A stretch of DNA of 64,000 nucleotides from Maricaulis sp039978735 (GTDB taxonomy: Bacteria; Pseudomonadota; Alphaproteobacteria; Caulobacterales; Maricaulaceae), in contig NZ_JBDWAS010000035.1 of assembly GCF_039978735.1 (NCBI RefSeq), positions 62,001-126,000 of the forward strand, written 5' to 3'. The position numbers and the translations under genes were made by a program. Shown here piece after piece: positions 1 to 9,288 of this stretch. The notes beneath the pieces were generated by a model, which was not told where the DNA came from, did not search any database, and was given only the letters and a program-made list of their open reading frames with translations. Position 1 is the stretch's first letter. The number at the start of each line of letters is the position of its first letter.

Positions 1-1
1 T

Positions 2-145
2 CAGGTTCCTGTACTGCTGACGAGCCCGATGATTCGTCCGTATGTGCGCTCCCTGGTGGAACGTTTCCGCCCGCAGACGGTGGTGATTTCGCAGAACGAG
101 ATCCACCCCAGCGCACGTCTGAAGACTCTGGGCCATGTCGGCTGA
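2..145 (+). CDS. flhA: FlhA, C-terminal end (partial)
   Basis: The window opens inside a reading frame of 47 codons that stops at 143-145. It contains LLTSPMIRPYVRSLVE and VVISQNEIHP, which match the extreme C-terminus of FlhA, the membrane gate protein of the flagellar type III export apparatus. This cytoplasmic tail contributes to chaperone-substrate docking. The remainder of the gene lies upstream of the window. flhF starts 33 bp downstream on the same strand, the usual flhA-flhF-flhG order, which supports the call. I see no frameshift in the visible part. Confidence 0.9.
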   Translation, partial: QVPVLLTSPMIRPYVRSLVERFRPQTVVISQNEIHPSARLKTLGHVG

Positions 146-178
146 CCGGCCGGAACCCCCTTGTGAATTGAACCAACC

Positions 179-1174
179 ATGCGCCTGAAAACCTTCTCTG
201 CCCCGTCCCTGACCCAGGCCATGGCCGATGTGCGCCGTGAAATGGGTCCGGATGCGGTGATCATTGCGACATCCGACGCGCCCGGCGGCGGTGTGCAGGT
301 GCGTGCTGCGGCCGAGACGGCCTATGTCCGCGAACCGGCCGAACCGGTGCGTGAACGCTCCGAGCGGCTGCATGCCGAAGCCGAGATCGAACGCGGGATG
401 CGTGAGGACAGTGATCTGGACCGGGTTATCCGGGCGCTCGGGTTTCACCGCACACCCGGTAGCGCAGCGCAGGCCCTGATCCGCGCGGCCCACGATCTGT
501 CGGACGGCCAGGCAGTGGCCCGCCTCGCCCACGCGATCGAGAGCCGCTACACCTTCCAGCCGCTGCCGGCCGTGCCCGAGCATGCACTGCTGTTCGCGGG
601 CACGCCAGGTGTCGGCAAGACTTCGGCGCTCGCGAAAACAGCGGCACGTGCGATCACTGCCGGCGCCAAACCCACCCTGATCTCGTGCGACGGCGAGCGC
701 GCCGGCGCCGACGAGCGGCTGCGGGCCCTGGCCAAGCGCATGGGCGCCGAATTCCGCACCGCCGACGATCCGCGTGAAATGATCGATGCGGTCGCCGAGA
801 TTGACGGCCCGGTCCTGATCGACAGCCCGGCGGTGAACCCGTTCGAGCTGGACGATCTGGACATGACGCTCGCTTTCGCCGACTCTGCGGGGGCTGAAAT
901 CATCTATGTCTTCGATGCCGGGCTGACCCCCGAAGACGCCGAGGATGCCGCATCGCTGTTCGCCTCGATCGGCGCCAGCCGCTGCATCCCGGTAAAGCTC
1001 GATACCAGCCGGCGCCTCGGTGCGATCCTGGGCGTTGGTGAAACCGGGCTGGCCTTTGCCCAGATCTCCTCCACCCCCTTCATCGGGGGCGGACTGGCCC
1101 CGGCCACGCCGCTGCGGCTGGCCCGGGTTCTCATCGAAGACCGTGACACCCCGTTCGAAGAGGCGGACCAATGA
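179..1174 (+). CDS. flhF: FlhF, SRP-type GTPase for flagellar placement
   Basis: A 331-residue protein. The N-terminus (MRLKTFSAPSLTQAMADVRREMGPDAVII) is typical of FlhF and is followed by a variable basic linker. The G domain begins with a P-loop GTPGVGKT at residues 141-148. FlhF is an SRP54/FtsY-like GTPase that recruits early flagellar components to the pole and pairs with the ATPase FlhG. At 331 residues it is somewhat short for the family, mainly in the linker. It lies 33 bp after flhA, and its stop overlaps the flhG start by 4 bp (ATGA), so the two are translationally coupled. Confidence 0.9.
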   Translation: MRLKTFSAPSLTQAMADVRREMGPDAVIIATSDAPGGGVQVRAAAETAYVREPAEPVRERSERLHAEAEIERGMREDSDLDRVIRALGFHRTPGSAAQALIRAAHDLSDGQAVARLAHAIESRYTFQPLPAVPEHALLFAGTPGVGKTSALAKTAARAITAGAKPTLISCDGERAGADERLRALAKRMGAEFRTADDPREMIDAVAEIDGPVLIDSPAVNPFELDDLDMTLAFADSAGAEIIYVFDAGLTPEDAEDAASLFASIGASRCIPVKLDTSRRLGAILGVGETGLAFAQISSTPFIGGGLAPATPLRLARVLIEDRDTPFEEADQ

Positions 1175-1971
1175 AGCTCGCATCCGCGCCGCAAGACCGC
1201 TCCGCAGGCCGCATCCTGGCCATTGCCTCCGGCAAGGGCGGGGTCGGCAAGACCGCGTCCGCAATCGGCATGGCCCATGCCTTCTCGCAGATGGGCGAAC
1301 GGGTCCTGCTGGTCGATGGCGATCTGGGCATGGCGAATATCGACGTCCAGCTGGGTCTCCAGCCTGCCGCCGACATCACCAGCGTACTCAACGGCAAGGT
1401 TTCCCTGACCGACGCGGTTGGGCCGGCCTTCGGCGGCTCCCAGAAGCGCGGCGGTTTCGATGTGATCTCCGGCCGCTCCGGCTCCGGCGCCCTGGCCAAT
1501 CTGGCCGGGCCCGGCCTGACCAAGCTGGCCTCGGGCGTCGCCGCGCTCGCCCTCTCCTATGATCGCGCCATCCTGGACCTCGCCGCCGGCGCCGACCGCG
1601 CGACGGTACGACTGGCGCTGACGGCAGACGATGTGGTGATCGTCATCAATGACGAGCCCACCTCGCTGACCGATGCCTACGCCTTTGTGAAAACGCTGCG
1701 CCTGCACGACGACGGCGCCGCGCCGCTGGTCGTCGTCAACAACGCGCCGGACATGATCACCGCGCGCGAGGCTTTCGGTGCCTTCAAGAAGACCTGCGAG
1801 GCCTTCCTCAGCTTCACGCCGACACTGGCCGGTATCGTACGGCGGGACGTCAACGTGCCGGCGGCGATCCGCAATCAGACCTGCGTATCCGTTCGCGCTC
1901 CGGCCTGCGATGCAGCCAAGGATCTGCAGGCACTTGCAGGATCACTCGCGCGCGGCAAAGAAGCGGCCTAA
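1171..1971 (+). CDS. flhG: FlhG/FleN-type MinD-like ATPase
   Basis: A 266-residue ParA/MinD superfamily ATPase with the deviant Walker A motif SGKGGVGKT near residue 20 and the switch region LLVDGDLGMANIDVQLGL shortly after. The position directly behind flhF, with a 4-bp overlap, identifies it as the FlhF regulator FlhG (YlxH/FleN), which limits flagellar number by stimulating FlhF GTPase activity. I do not see a long amphipathic C-terminal MinD membrane-targeting helix. A general chromosome- or septum-positioning ParA is the alternative, but the neighbours argue for FlhG. Confidence 0.85.
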   Translation: MKLASAPQDRSAGRILAIASGKGGVGKTASAIGMAHAFSQMGERVLLVDGDLGMANIDVQLGLQPAADITSVLNGKVSLTDAVGPAFGGSQKRGGFDVISGRSGSGALANLAGPGLTKLASGVAALALSYDRAILDLAAGADRATVRLALTADDVVIVINDEPTSLTDAYAFVKTLRLHDDGAAPLVVVNNAPDMITAREAFGAFKKTCEAFLSFTPTLAGIVRRDVNVPAAIRNQTCVSVRAPACDAAKDLQALAGSLARGKEAA

Positions 1972-2010
1972 ACTGTCTCCCGGACGTAAGCGTAGGGGAG
2001 CGCTTGGGGG

Positions 2011-2334
2011 ATGTACGAGACGTTTGGAGACCGGCTGGCCTCCGGCTTTACCGGTTTTGACTGGTGGCTGCTGATTGTCCTGTCGCTGGTGGCGGCACTG
2101 ATCATGCGCAAATGGCCGCAATGGCCGGCGGCGGCTGCCATTGCCTTCTTCGCAGACGCGGCGGCGCCCTTCTTCTACCGCTGGGCAACCGGCGTTCCGC
2201 CTGACTTCGCTTTTGATTTCGCGATTTCCAGGCTCGACGAACGCGGCGGTATCGTCGTCCTGCTCCGCCTCGCCCTGTATATGATCGCCATCGGCGGCAT
2301 TTTCTGGGTGAAGCGGAAATACGGGCGCAAGTGA
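2011..2334 (+). CDS. Small membrane protein of unknown function
   Basis: A 107-residue protein preceded by a G-rich ribosome binding site. Hydrophobic segments lie near residues 18-34 (WWLLIVLSLVAALIM), 38-52 and 84-99, so two or three membrane helices are likely, with a basic C-terminus (VKRKYGRK). It follows flhG by 39 bp on the same strand and may share its transcript. I recognise no family. Codon use and GC match the neighbours, which argues that it is a genuine gene. Confidence 0.65.
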   Translation: MYETFGDRLASGFTGFDWWLLIVLSLVAALIMRKWPQWPAAAAIAFFADAAAPFFYRWATGVPPDFAFDFAISRLDERGGIVVLLRLALYMIAIGGIFWVKRKYGRK

Positions 2335-2614
2335 GCCGCCCTGCACCTTCGCGCACCATTATTCGAATACCCGATAAGCGATATTCGCCTCATCGATTGG
2401 CGGAATGCCGTCGCCTGTCCCACCTGTCCCGCAGCCAGCCGCCTGGCCGCCAAGACGAGGGAAATGCGATGAGGACTGCCAAACCGGCCTGACGGCCCCG
2501 GCCCCTGCGGGCCACCCCCACCAAATCGAAACACTGGACAGCGGACGCCCGGGCGTCCCGCCGGGTCGTCCTGCGCGACCCCGGCATGAGACCGCATGCG
2601 CGAAAGGACCCGAA

Positions 2615-4993
2615 ATGGGCGCTATCAGAAATCGCACGGACATGTTTGCGACGGCCCTCGCCGAAGCCATGATCCGCTGGCGCTGGATTGTCATCCTCGC
2701 CACAATCCTGGCTACGGTCGGTTTTGCCATGGGCATGCCGCGCCTGGCCTTCGACACCAACTACCGGGCCTTCTTCTCGGACGAGAACCCGGAGCTCGCC
2801 GCCTTCGAAAACTTCCAGGCCACCTATACCAAGAACGACAATTTCCTGATCGTGGTCCGGCCGGCCGACGGCAATGTCTTCAGCCAGACAACCCTTGCCG
2901 CAGTCGAAGAGATCACCGAAGCGGGCTGGCAGGTCCCGTACGCGATCCGCGTCGATTCCATCACCAACTTCCAACACACCTGGGCCGACGGCGACAATCT
3001 GATTGTCGAGGATCTGGTTCGCGATGCGCATGCGCTCAGCGACACCGAACTGTCCGAGCGCAGCGCCGTCGCCCTCAATGAGCCGCTTCTGCGCAACCAG
3101 CTGATCACCGAGGACGCGAGCGTCACCGCGATCAACATCGTGCTCCAATATCCCGAAGAGAGCGCGATGGAAGTACCTGAGGCCGTCGCCGTCGTCCGCG
3201 CGCTGCGCGACCGGATCGAGGCCGACTATCCGGACATCGATATCGCCCTGTCGGGCGTGTCCATGATGAATAACGCCTTCATGGAGTCCGGGATGGGCGA
3301 CATGGCGAAGCTGATCCCGCTGATGTACCTCGTTCTGCTGGCCATCATGATGGTCGCGATCCGGTCGGTTAGCGGCACCATTGCGACGCTGTTCCTGATC
3401 CTGTTCTCGTCGATCGTGTCGATGGGGTCGGCCGGCTTCCTGGCGATAGGACTGACGCCGGTGTCAGCGTCGGCACCGACCATCGTACTGACGCTCGCCA
3501 TCGCGGACTCGATCCACATTCTCATGTCGATGCGCCAACGCATGCGTGACGGCCTGCCCAAGCGCGACGCCATCGTGGATGCCGTGCGGACCAACTTCCT
3601 GGCCGTCACGATCACCTCGCTGACGACAATCATCGGCTTCATGGCGCTGAACCTGTCCGACGCACCGCCCTTCGGGCATCTCGGCACGATGACGGCGATC
3701 GGTATTGCCGCCGCCTGGCTGCTTTCGATCACCTTCCTGCCGGCCATCGTCAGCGTGCTGCCGATGAAAGCGGCACCGCGCAAGTCCGACGGCAAGGACG
3801 CGACCGCCCGCATGGGCCAGCTGGCCGGCTTCGTCACCCGGCACAGCCGGGGCGTGCTGATCGCGTCGGCAGCCGCCAGTGCTGTACTGATCGCGCTGAT
3901 CCCGACGATCGAGTTCAACGACCAGTGGGTGAATTACTTCTCGCCATCGCTCGAAGTCCGTCAGGATAATGACACGGCGCTGGAGTATTTCGGCCTCTAC
4001 CCGATCGAGTTCTCGGTCCCGGCCGACGGCGCCGGCGGTGTGTCGGACCCGGTGTATCTGGAGCGGCTCGACGCCTTCGCCAGCTGGGCGCGGCAGCAAG
4101 ATGGCGTGACCCACGTCTATTCCATCACCGACATCATGCGGCGCCTGAACCGCAACATGCACGAGGACGATCCGGCCTATTTCCGCATCCCGGACGACCG
4201 CAGCCTCGCAGCGCAATACCTGCTGCTCTACGAACTCTCCCTGCCCTACGGCTTGGATCTCAACGACCGCATCAATATCGACAAGTCGGCCACCCGCATG
4301 ACGGTGACGCTGGATAATGTCACGACGCAGGAGACCAAGGACTTCCTGGACGCGGCCGAAGCCTGGCTTGCCGAGAATACGCCGGACTACATGCATACGT
4401 CCGCAACCGGCGCGCAGGTGATGTTCGCCTATGTCGCCGAGCGCAATGTCAACTCGATGATCTCGGGCAATATCATCGCCATCCTGGCCATCGGCCTGGT
4501 CATGGTGATGGCGCTGCGCTCCTTCCGCCTCGGCCTGCTGAGCCTGATCCCCAACACTCTGCCCATTCTCACGACGTTCGGGACCTGGGCGCTGCTGGTG
4601 GGCACGGTGGGCTTCTCCGTCGCCGCAGTCGGTGCCGTCTCGCTCGGCATCGTCGTCGACGACACTGTCCACTTCCTCACCAAATACCGGCGGGCCCGCA
4701 TGGAGCGCGGCGCCTCGACCGCCGAAGCCATCCGCTATGCCTTCGAGACCGTCGGCATGGCGGTGGTGATCAACACCATCATCCTGGCGGCCGGCTTCGC
4801 CGTGCTCGCAATGTCCACCTTCAAGCTCAATGCCGACATGGGACTTCTGACCGCCCTGGCGATCGTCTTCGCCCTGGTACTCGACTTCCTGCTCTTGCCG
4901 GCCCTGCTGGTCGAGCTGTCCAAGCTGACCGCCCCCAAGACCCAATCCGGAGAAAAGTCCAATGAAGACCGTGACTACCAACCTGTGGCGTAA
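2615..4993 (+). CDS. MMPL/RND-family exporter
   Basis: The reading frame is open further upstream, but the ATG at 2615 (MGAIRNRTDMF) has a GAAAGGA ribosome binding site and starts just before the first membrane helix, giving 792 residues. The architecture is RND/MMPL: one N-terminal helix, a periplasmic loop of about 180 residues, a helix bundle from about residue 229 (IPLMYLVLLAIMMVAI), then a second copy of the same plan (SRGVLIASAAASAVLIALIP and a bundle from about 610). Such proteins export lipids or other hydrophobic compounds using the proton gradient. The gene overlaps the next by 32 bp. In the 280 bp upstream, an inverted repeat CGAATA-N12-TATTCG near 2364 could be a regulator site. 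The substrate is unknown. Confidence 0.85.
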   Translation: MGAIRNRTDMFATALAEAMIRWRWIVILATILATVGFAMGMPRLAFDTNYRAFFSDENPELAAFENFQATYTKNDNFLIVVRPADGNVFSQTTLAAVEEITEAGWQVPYAIRVDSITNFQHTWADGDNLIVEDLVRDAHALSDTELSERSAVALNEPLLRNQLITEDASVTAINIVLQYPEESAMEVPEAVAVVRALRDRIEADYPDIDIALSGVSMMNNAFMESGMGDMAKLIPLMYLVLLAIMMVAIRSVSGTIATLFLILFSSIVSMGSAGFLAIGLTPVSASAPTIVLTLAIADSIHILMSMRQRMRDGLPKRDAIVDAVRTNFLAVTITSLTTIIGFMALNLSDAPPFGHLGTMTAIGIAAAWLLSITFLPAIVSVLPMKAAPRKSDGKDATARMGQLAGFVTRHSRGVLIASAAASAVLIALIPTIEFNDQWVNYFSPSLEVRQDNDTALEYFGLYPIEFSVPADGAGGVSDPVYLERLDAFASWARQQDGVTHVYSITDIMRRLNRNMHEDDPAYFRIPDDRSLAAQYLLLYELSLPYGLDLNDRINIDKSATRMTVTLDNVTTQETKDFLDAAEAWLAENTPDYMHTSATGAQVMFAYVAERNVNSMISGNIIAILAIGLVMVMALRSFRLGLLSLIPNTLPILTTFGTWALLVGTVGFSVAAVGAVSLGIVVDDTVHFLTKYRRARMERGASTAEAIRYAFETVGMAVVINTIILAAGFAVLAMSTFKLNADMGLLTALAIVFALVLDFLLLPALLVELSKLTAPKTQSGEKSNEDRDYQPVA

Positions 4994-5819
4994 CGCCCTT
5001 CTGGCGACGGCGGCCTTCGCCGCCATCGCCACCCCTTCCGCGATCGCGCAAGATATCGACCTGCCCGACTGGGTCGACAGTGACAGCGAGCGCCAAGGCT
5101 ATGAGATCGCCATGCGCTCGGACAATTCCGACAATGGTTTCGGCGACAGCCGCGTGGAGGCCCGCATGGTGCTGCGCAATGCCGCCGGCCAGGAAACCAG
5201 CCGCGAGCTGAGCTTCCAGACGCTCGAGCGCGCAGACAACACGGCCGGCGACAAGTCGATCGTTGTGTTCCACACGCCAGCGGATGTGGAGGGAACGGCG
5301 CTTCTCTCGCACGCCCGCATTCTCGAACCGGACGATCAATGGCTCTACCTGCCGGCGCTGGCGCGCGTGCGCCGCATCTCCTCGGCCAACAAGTCCGGCC
5401 CGTTTGTCGGCTCCGAGTTCGCATTCGAGGATTTCACGGCGGTCGAGCTGAACAAGTACGAGCACAATTACGTCTCGTCCGGCGACATCGAGGTGGGCGG
5501 CGAGACGATGGCGGTCGATATCGTCGAACGCTTCCCGCGCTACGAGAACTCCGGCTATTCGCGCCAGGTCTCCTATATCGACCAGGACGTCTACCAGATC
5601 CGGCGGATCGAGTTTTTCGACCGCCGCGGCGATCTCCTCAAGACGCTCGATCTGGCCGACTACCGCGAGTACGGCGATGGCATCTGGCGGGCACATGCCC
5701 TGACGATGACCAATCACCAGACCGGCAAGTCCACCGAGCTGGTCTACAGCGACTACGAATTCGGCGTCGGTCTTTCCGACAATGACTTCGTGCGCGGCGT
5801 TCTGGAACGCCAGTACTGA
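4962..5819 (+). CDS. Periplasmic outer-membrane lipoprotein-sorting (LolA-like) protein
   Basis: A 285-residue protein with a clear Sec signal peptide (cleavage probably after TPSAIAQ, residue 30). The mature part resembles the LolA-like domain annotated as outer membrane lipoprotein-sorting protein (COG2834), with WLYLPALARVRRI and SGPFVGSEFAFEDF. Such folds have a hydrophobic cavity for lipids or acyl chains. The start lies inside the exporter gene (32-bp overlap) behind GGAGAAAAGTCC, indicating coupled translation. The likely role is to ferry the MMPL substrate across the periplasm; that is inferred from context. Confidence 0.75.
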   Translation: MKTVTTNLWRNALLATAAFAAIATPSAIAQDIDLPDWVDSDSERQGYEIAMRSDNSDNGFGDSRVEARMVLRNAAGQETSRELSFQTLERADNTAGDKSIVVFHTPADVEGTALLSHARILEPDDQWLYLPALARVRRISSANKSGPFVGSEFAFEDFTAVELNKYEHNYVSSGDIEVGGETMAVDIVERFPRYENSGYSRQVSYIDQDVYQIRRIEFFDRRGDLLKTLDLADYREYGDGIWRAHALTMTNHQTGKSTELVYSDYEFGVGLSDNDFVRGVLERQY

Positions 5820-5864
5820 CCCCGTCTGCGCGGGCTCCTGCCGCCCCGCCTGAGCCCGTGCCCG

Positions 5865-5903
5865 GCCGCAGCTGCGCCAATGCCCAACCGGCGCAGCTGC
5901 GGC
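5865..5903. repeat. Perfect 14-bp stem-loop between LolA-like and barrel genes
   Basis: GCCGCAGCTGCGCC at 5865-5878 is the exact reverse complement of 5890-5903, with an 11-nt spacer. No T-run follows on either strand, so it is not a standard terminator. It may stabilise or partly attenuate the transcript between the second and third genes of the exporter cassette. Confidence 0.6.
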
Positions 5904-5928
5904 GCTTACCAGTCAACGAGACTTTCCG

Positions 5929-7158
5929 ATGCTTCCTTCCCTGCGAACCTTGCGCTCGCTTGCTCTTCCCGCGCTGATCCTTGCGGCCGTAATCGTCCTC
6001 GCCCAGTCGACAGCCCACGCCCAGGGCTGGGATGCGGGCGGTTCGGCCGGTGTCGAGACCCGTATCTTCCTGGACGACCCGGCCTGGCCCGGACAGGCGG
6101 ACGATGTGCAGTCATCGATCATCCTGGAAGGCGATTTTCGCTGGCGCAGCGCGGATCGCCGGCATCAGCTGGTCGTGGTGCCCTGGGCCCGGATCGACAG
6201 CACCGACGAGGAGCGTACCCATGCCGATCTGCGGGAGGGATTTTACCGCTACATAGGTGACACATTCACGCTCGAAACCGGCCTCATAAAGGTGTTCTGG
6301 GGTGTCACTGAGTCACGTCATCTGGTGGACATCATCAACCAGACCGACCTCGTCGAGGACTCCGACGGCGAGGACAAGCTGGGCCAGCCCGCCCTTCGTC
6401 TGACGAGTCAGCGCGACTGGGGGCGGCTGGAATTTTTCGTGCTGCCCGGCTTCCGCGAGCGGACTTTCCCGGGGCGGGACGGACGGCTGCGCGGTCCGCT
6501 GCCGGTGACGGAGGCGCCGCTCTATGAACATGCCGACGAGGAACGCCATATCGATCTGGCGGCGCGGTGGAGCCATTTCCTGGGAGACTGGGATCTCGGC
6601 CTGGCGGCCTTTCACGGCACCGACCGGGAGCCTGTTTTCACCGTATCGGACAGCGGCGACAGCCTGCATCCGCTCTACCGGATCATCACCCAGGTCTCGG
6701 CCGATGTGCAGCTGACGCGCGGGCCCTGGCTGTGGAAGGGCGAAGCGATTGTCCGCGAGGGACAGGGCGACACGTTCGGCGCGTTTTCCGGCGGGCTGGA
6801 ATATACCTTCTACGGCATTACGGCGTCCGGTGCCGATTTGGGCGTGCTGGCCGAGTATCACCTCGACGGACGGGACAGCGATCCCGCCATCGCGCCGCCG
6901 ACCGCTTTCGACAATGATATCTTCCTCGGCGGACGGCTGGCGCTGAACGATATCAACGACACCTCCATCCTCGGCGGGGCGGTGATCGATACGGAAAATG
7001 GCTCGACCGCAGCCCTGATCGAAGCGGAGCGCCGTTTCGGCTCCTATATATTCCTGGAACTCGAAGGGCGGTTTACGCTCAATGTGGACGAACGGGACGC
7101 CCTTTTTCCGGCCGACCGCGACGATGCGCTCACCCTTCGCCTGACCCGGCACTTCTAA
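5929..7158 (+). CDS. Outer-membrane beta-barrel protein of the exporter cassette
   Basis: A 409-residue protein with a signal peptide (residues 1 to about 31, ending AQSTAHAQ). It has alternating polar/aromatic strands throughout and ends in a terminal phenylalanine (LTLRLTRHF), the usual barrel-assembly signature. The region TGLIKVFWGVTESRHLVDIINQTD recalls DUF1302-type porins that accompany MMPL exporters, though I cannot confirm membership. It follows the LolA-like gene by 109 bp containing a strong hairpin. The probable role is the outer-membrane exit or receptor for the substrate of the RND exporter. Confidence 0.7.
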   Translation: MLPSLRTLRSLALPALILAAVIVLAQSTAHAQGWDAGGSAGVETRIFLDDPAWPGQADDVQSSIILEGDFRWRSADRRHQLVVVPWARIDSTDEERTHADLREGFYRYIGDTFTLETGLIKVFWGVTESRHLVDIINQTDLVEDSDGEDKLGQPALRLTSQRDWGRLEFFVLPGFRERTFPGRDGRLRGPLPVTEAPLYEHADEERHIDLAARWSHFLGDWDLGLAAFHGTDREPVFTVSDSGDSLHPLYRIITQVSADVQLTRGPWLWKGEAIVREGQGDTFGAFSGGLEYTFYGITASGADLGVLAEYHLDGRDSDPAIAPPTAFDNDIFLGGRLALNDINDTSILGGAVIDTENGSTAALIEAERRFGSYIFLELEGRFTLNVDERDALFPADRDDALTLRLTRHF

Positions 7159-7185
7159 CGCCGGGCGAAGCGAGAGGCGCAAAGG

Positions 7186-8157
7186 ATGGCCATCATGTCG
7201 CTCAAGCATGTCGATCTGAATCTGCTGATCACCTTCGAGGCGCTCTGGCACGAACGCAATGTGACGCGGGCGGCGCGGCGGCTGAACGTGTCGCAGCCGA
7301 CCGTGTCGAATGCGCTGGCGCGCCTGCGCTCGGCGTTCGGCGACCAGCTCTTCATGCGCTCGCCGCGGGGGATCGAACCCACCGAACGCTGTGTCGAGAT
7401 CATCAAGGATGTTCGCGAGGCGCTGCGGCATATCGAGCAGGCCCTCGACAGCGGCCCGGCCTTTGATCCGCGCCTGTGCCGGCGGGAATTCCGGATCGGC
7501 AGTGCGGACTATTTCGACCTGTTCATCCTGCCCGGCCTGATGGCGCACATGGCCGTGGAGGCGCCCCAGATCGATCTGCGCCTGCGCTCGCCCGATCTTG
7601 ATGAGGGGCTGGACATGCTCGACGCCGGGGAGCTCGATTTCCTGCTGCACAAGGAAGCGCCGGCGGCCAAACGCTTCGGCGTCAAAACGGTGATGCAGGA
7701 CCTGCATGCCTTCACGGTGCGCTCGGACCACCCCCGGGTCCGCACCATGCCGGACATCGGACTTTTCGCGGATCTCGCGCACGTGAATTTCTCGCAGCGC
7801 GGCGATTCGGAGTCGCACGTGGACGAGACCCTGGCCCGGATGGGCTTTCGCCGCCGCGTCGCCGTGACGACACAGCATATGGGCACGGTTGCGCACCTGG
7901 TGCGGACGACCGATCTGGTTGCCACCGTGCCGGGCCGGCTCGCCAGGAAGATGGTGGATGAAGGCGGCATCACCGCCTACCCCCTGCCCTTCGAGATCGC
8001 CTGCGTGCCGATCGCGCTTTACTGGAACCGCCGCTTCGAACTGGACGGCGCGACACGCTGGATGCGTGACGCGCTCGTCCGGTTCTGTCAGTCGGTGCCG
8101 CCGGCCGCCCTGCCTTTCGAGCAGAACCGCCCGCGCGAAGTCGTCGCCGCCCGGTAG
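7186..8157 (+). CDS. LysR-family transcriptional regulator
   Basis: A 323-residue protein with an N-terminal winged helix-turn-helix (VTRAARRLNVSQPTVSNALARLR, residues about 22-44) and a periplasmic-binding-protein-like effector domain (REFRIGSADYFDLFILPGLM from about residue 99). The domain order and the length fit NodD/LinR-like LysR regulators. The ATG at 7186 has GAGAGG 7 bp upstream; an ATG three codons later is possible. It lies 27 bp after the barrel gene on the same strand, an unusual position because LysR genes are mostly divergent, so it probably autoregulates the cassette. The inducer is unknown. Confidence 0.88.
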   Translation: MAIMSLKHVDLNLLITFEALWHERNVTRAARRLNVSQPTVSNALARLRSAFGDQLFMRSPRGIEPTERCVEIIKDVREALRHIEQALDSGPAFDPRLCRREFRIGSADYFDLFILPGLMAHMAVEAPQIDLRLRSPDLDEGLDMLDAGELDFLLHKEAPAAKRFGVKTVMQDLHAFTVRSDHPRVRTMPDIGLFADLAHVNFSQRGDSESHVDETLARMGFRRRVAVTTQHMGTVAHLVRTTDLVATVPGRLARKMVDEGGITAYPLPFEIACVPIALYWNRRFELDGATRWMRDALVRFCQSVPPAALPFEQNRPREVVAAR

Positions 8158-8159
8158 AC

Positions 8160-9158
8160 TTATTCGACAACCGTGATCTGGCTGTTCAGCAGGGTCTCGG
8201 CTTCGGCATAGGCCTCTTCAGCCGTGGCGATGCCGAACAGGACACGCTGGCCTGCCTCGAGCACCGGCCCGTAGAGCAGTGTGCCTTCCGCATCGTCCTC
8301 GATGTGGAAGCCCTGCGTGCCGGTTTCCAGATTGTCGAAATAGCCGCGCACCATCGCCCAGTAATCTTGCGTCGCAGCCCAGTAGTCGTGAGCGGCCCGG
8401 TCATTGCTCAGATCGGTATTGCGATAGGTGTTCACGCCGATCTCGCGCACGAGCTCGTGGACCGCGCCATCCTCTTCGACGACAAGCTTGGAATTGTCCT
8501 GCTCGTGGGTCCAGCCCCACGGCATGACGGTGTGGCGGTTCACGGCTGCAATGACGTCATAGTCGTCACGCGTGGTGTCGTCGCGGCGCGGCAGCGGACG
8601 CCAGGAGACCGGCGGCTCCCAGGTCGAAACGCCATCGGCATCATGGGTCCAGGGCGCGACCGCGGCATAGCGCGGGCTGTCATCGACCTGGTAGACGGTC
8701 TGCGACCAGGCACCGGCGGCTTCGGCAGCGGGAACCGCTTCAACGGTCCAGTCGTCATGCCCCTGGAAGGCCAGCACGGTTTCCGGCTCGTAGCGCCAGT
8801 CCTGGCGCCAGTGCTTGACGATGAAGGGCTCTTCCTCCGCTCCCACGATCAGAAGGTGCTGAAGCATGATGAAGTCGCCGGTATCCTCGACGACGATCAC
8901 GACCTCGCGGGCCGGTGTCAGCTTGGGCTCGGCCAGTTCATAACCGTCAGCGACCGGCACCGTCTCACGGAAATCGAACGTCACCGCGTATTCGCCCTGC
9001 ATCGCCAGGATCGCCGCGCGGTCCTGCTCGTAAAGAGCGCGCGAGCGTTCCGGCATTTGCGCGACAGCCGCGGTCTCCCCGCCAGCTGCAGTGTTCGTGG
9101 TGGCGCAGCCGCCGGCCGTCAGTACGGCCGCAACGGCAGCAAGATAGGCGATCTTCAT
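8160..9158 (-). CDS. DUF6607-like lipoprotein
   Basis: A 332-residue protein read from the ATG at 9158, which has GAGGG five bases upstream; an ATG at 9170 is possible. The signal sequence ends in a lipobox (LTAGGCATT), so it is a predicted lipoprotein. The body is rich in Trp and acidic residues (VKHWRQDWRYEPETV, VSWRPLPRRDDTTRDDYD). I recognise this as DUF6607-like but give it no function. It is divergent from a haem-type TonB receptor with a Fur-like half site between them, and may be co-regulated by iron. It ends 2 bp from the convergent LysR gene. Confidence 0.7.
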   Translation of the reverse strand: MKIAYLAAVAAVLTAGGCATTNTAAGGETAAVAQMPERSRALYEQDRAAILAMQGEYAVTFDFRETVPVADGYELAEPKLTPAREVVIVVEDTGDFIMLQHLLIVGAEEEPFIVKHWRQDWRYEPETVLAFQGHDDWTVEAVPAAEAAGAWSQTVYQVDDSPRYAAVAPWTHDADGVSTWEPPVSWRPLPRRDDTTRDDYDVIAAVNRHTVMPWGWTHEQDNSKLVVEEDGAVHELVREIGVNTYRNTDLSNDRAAHDYWAATQDYWAMVRGYFDNLETGTQGFHIEDDAEGTLLYGPVLEAGQRVLFGIATAEEAYAEAETLLNSQITVVE

Positions 9159-9258
9159 GAAAACCCTCATCCATCAGACGTGCCCGAAGGCACAGGCATG
9201 TTTCTAAGAAGAATTCTCACTTGCAATCTCAAAAAGCAAGAGGCAGAACACGAGCAAC

Positions 9259-9273
9259 TGATAATCATTCGCA
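9259..9273. promoter_or_regulatory. Possible Fur-like iron box
   Basis: TGATAATCATTCGCA matches the left arm and centre of the 7-1-7 Fur consensus (TGATAAT-N-ATTATCA) with a degenerate right arm. It sits 16 bp before the TonB receptor start and about 100 bp from the divergent lipoprotein gene. The position fits iron or haem repression, but the match is only partial. Confidence 0.4.
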
Positions 9274-9288
9274 CTTAGGGACATCGAA

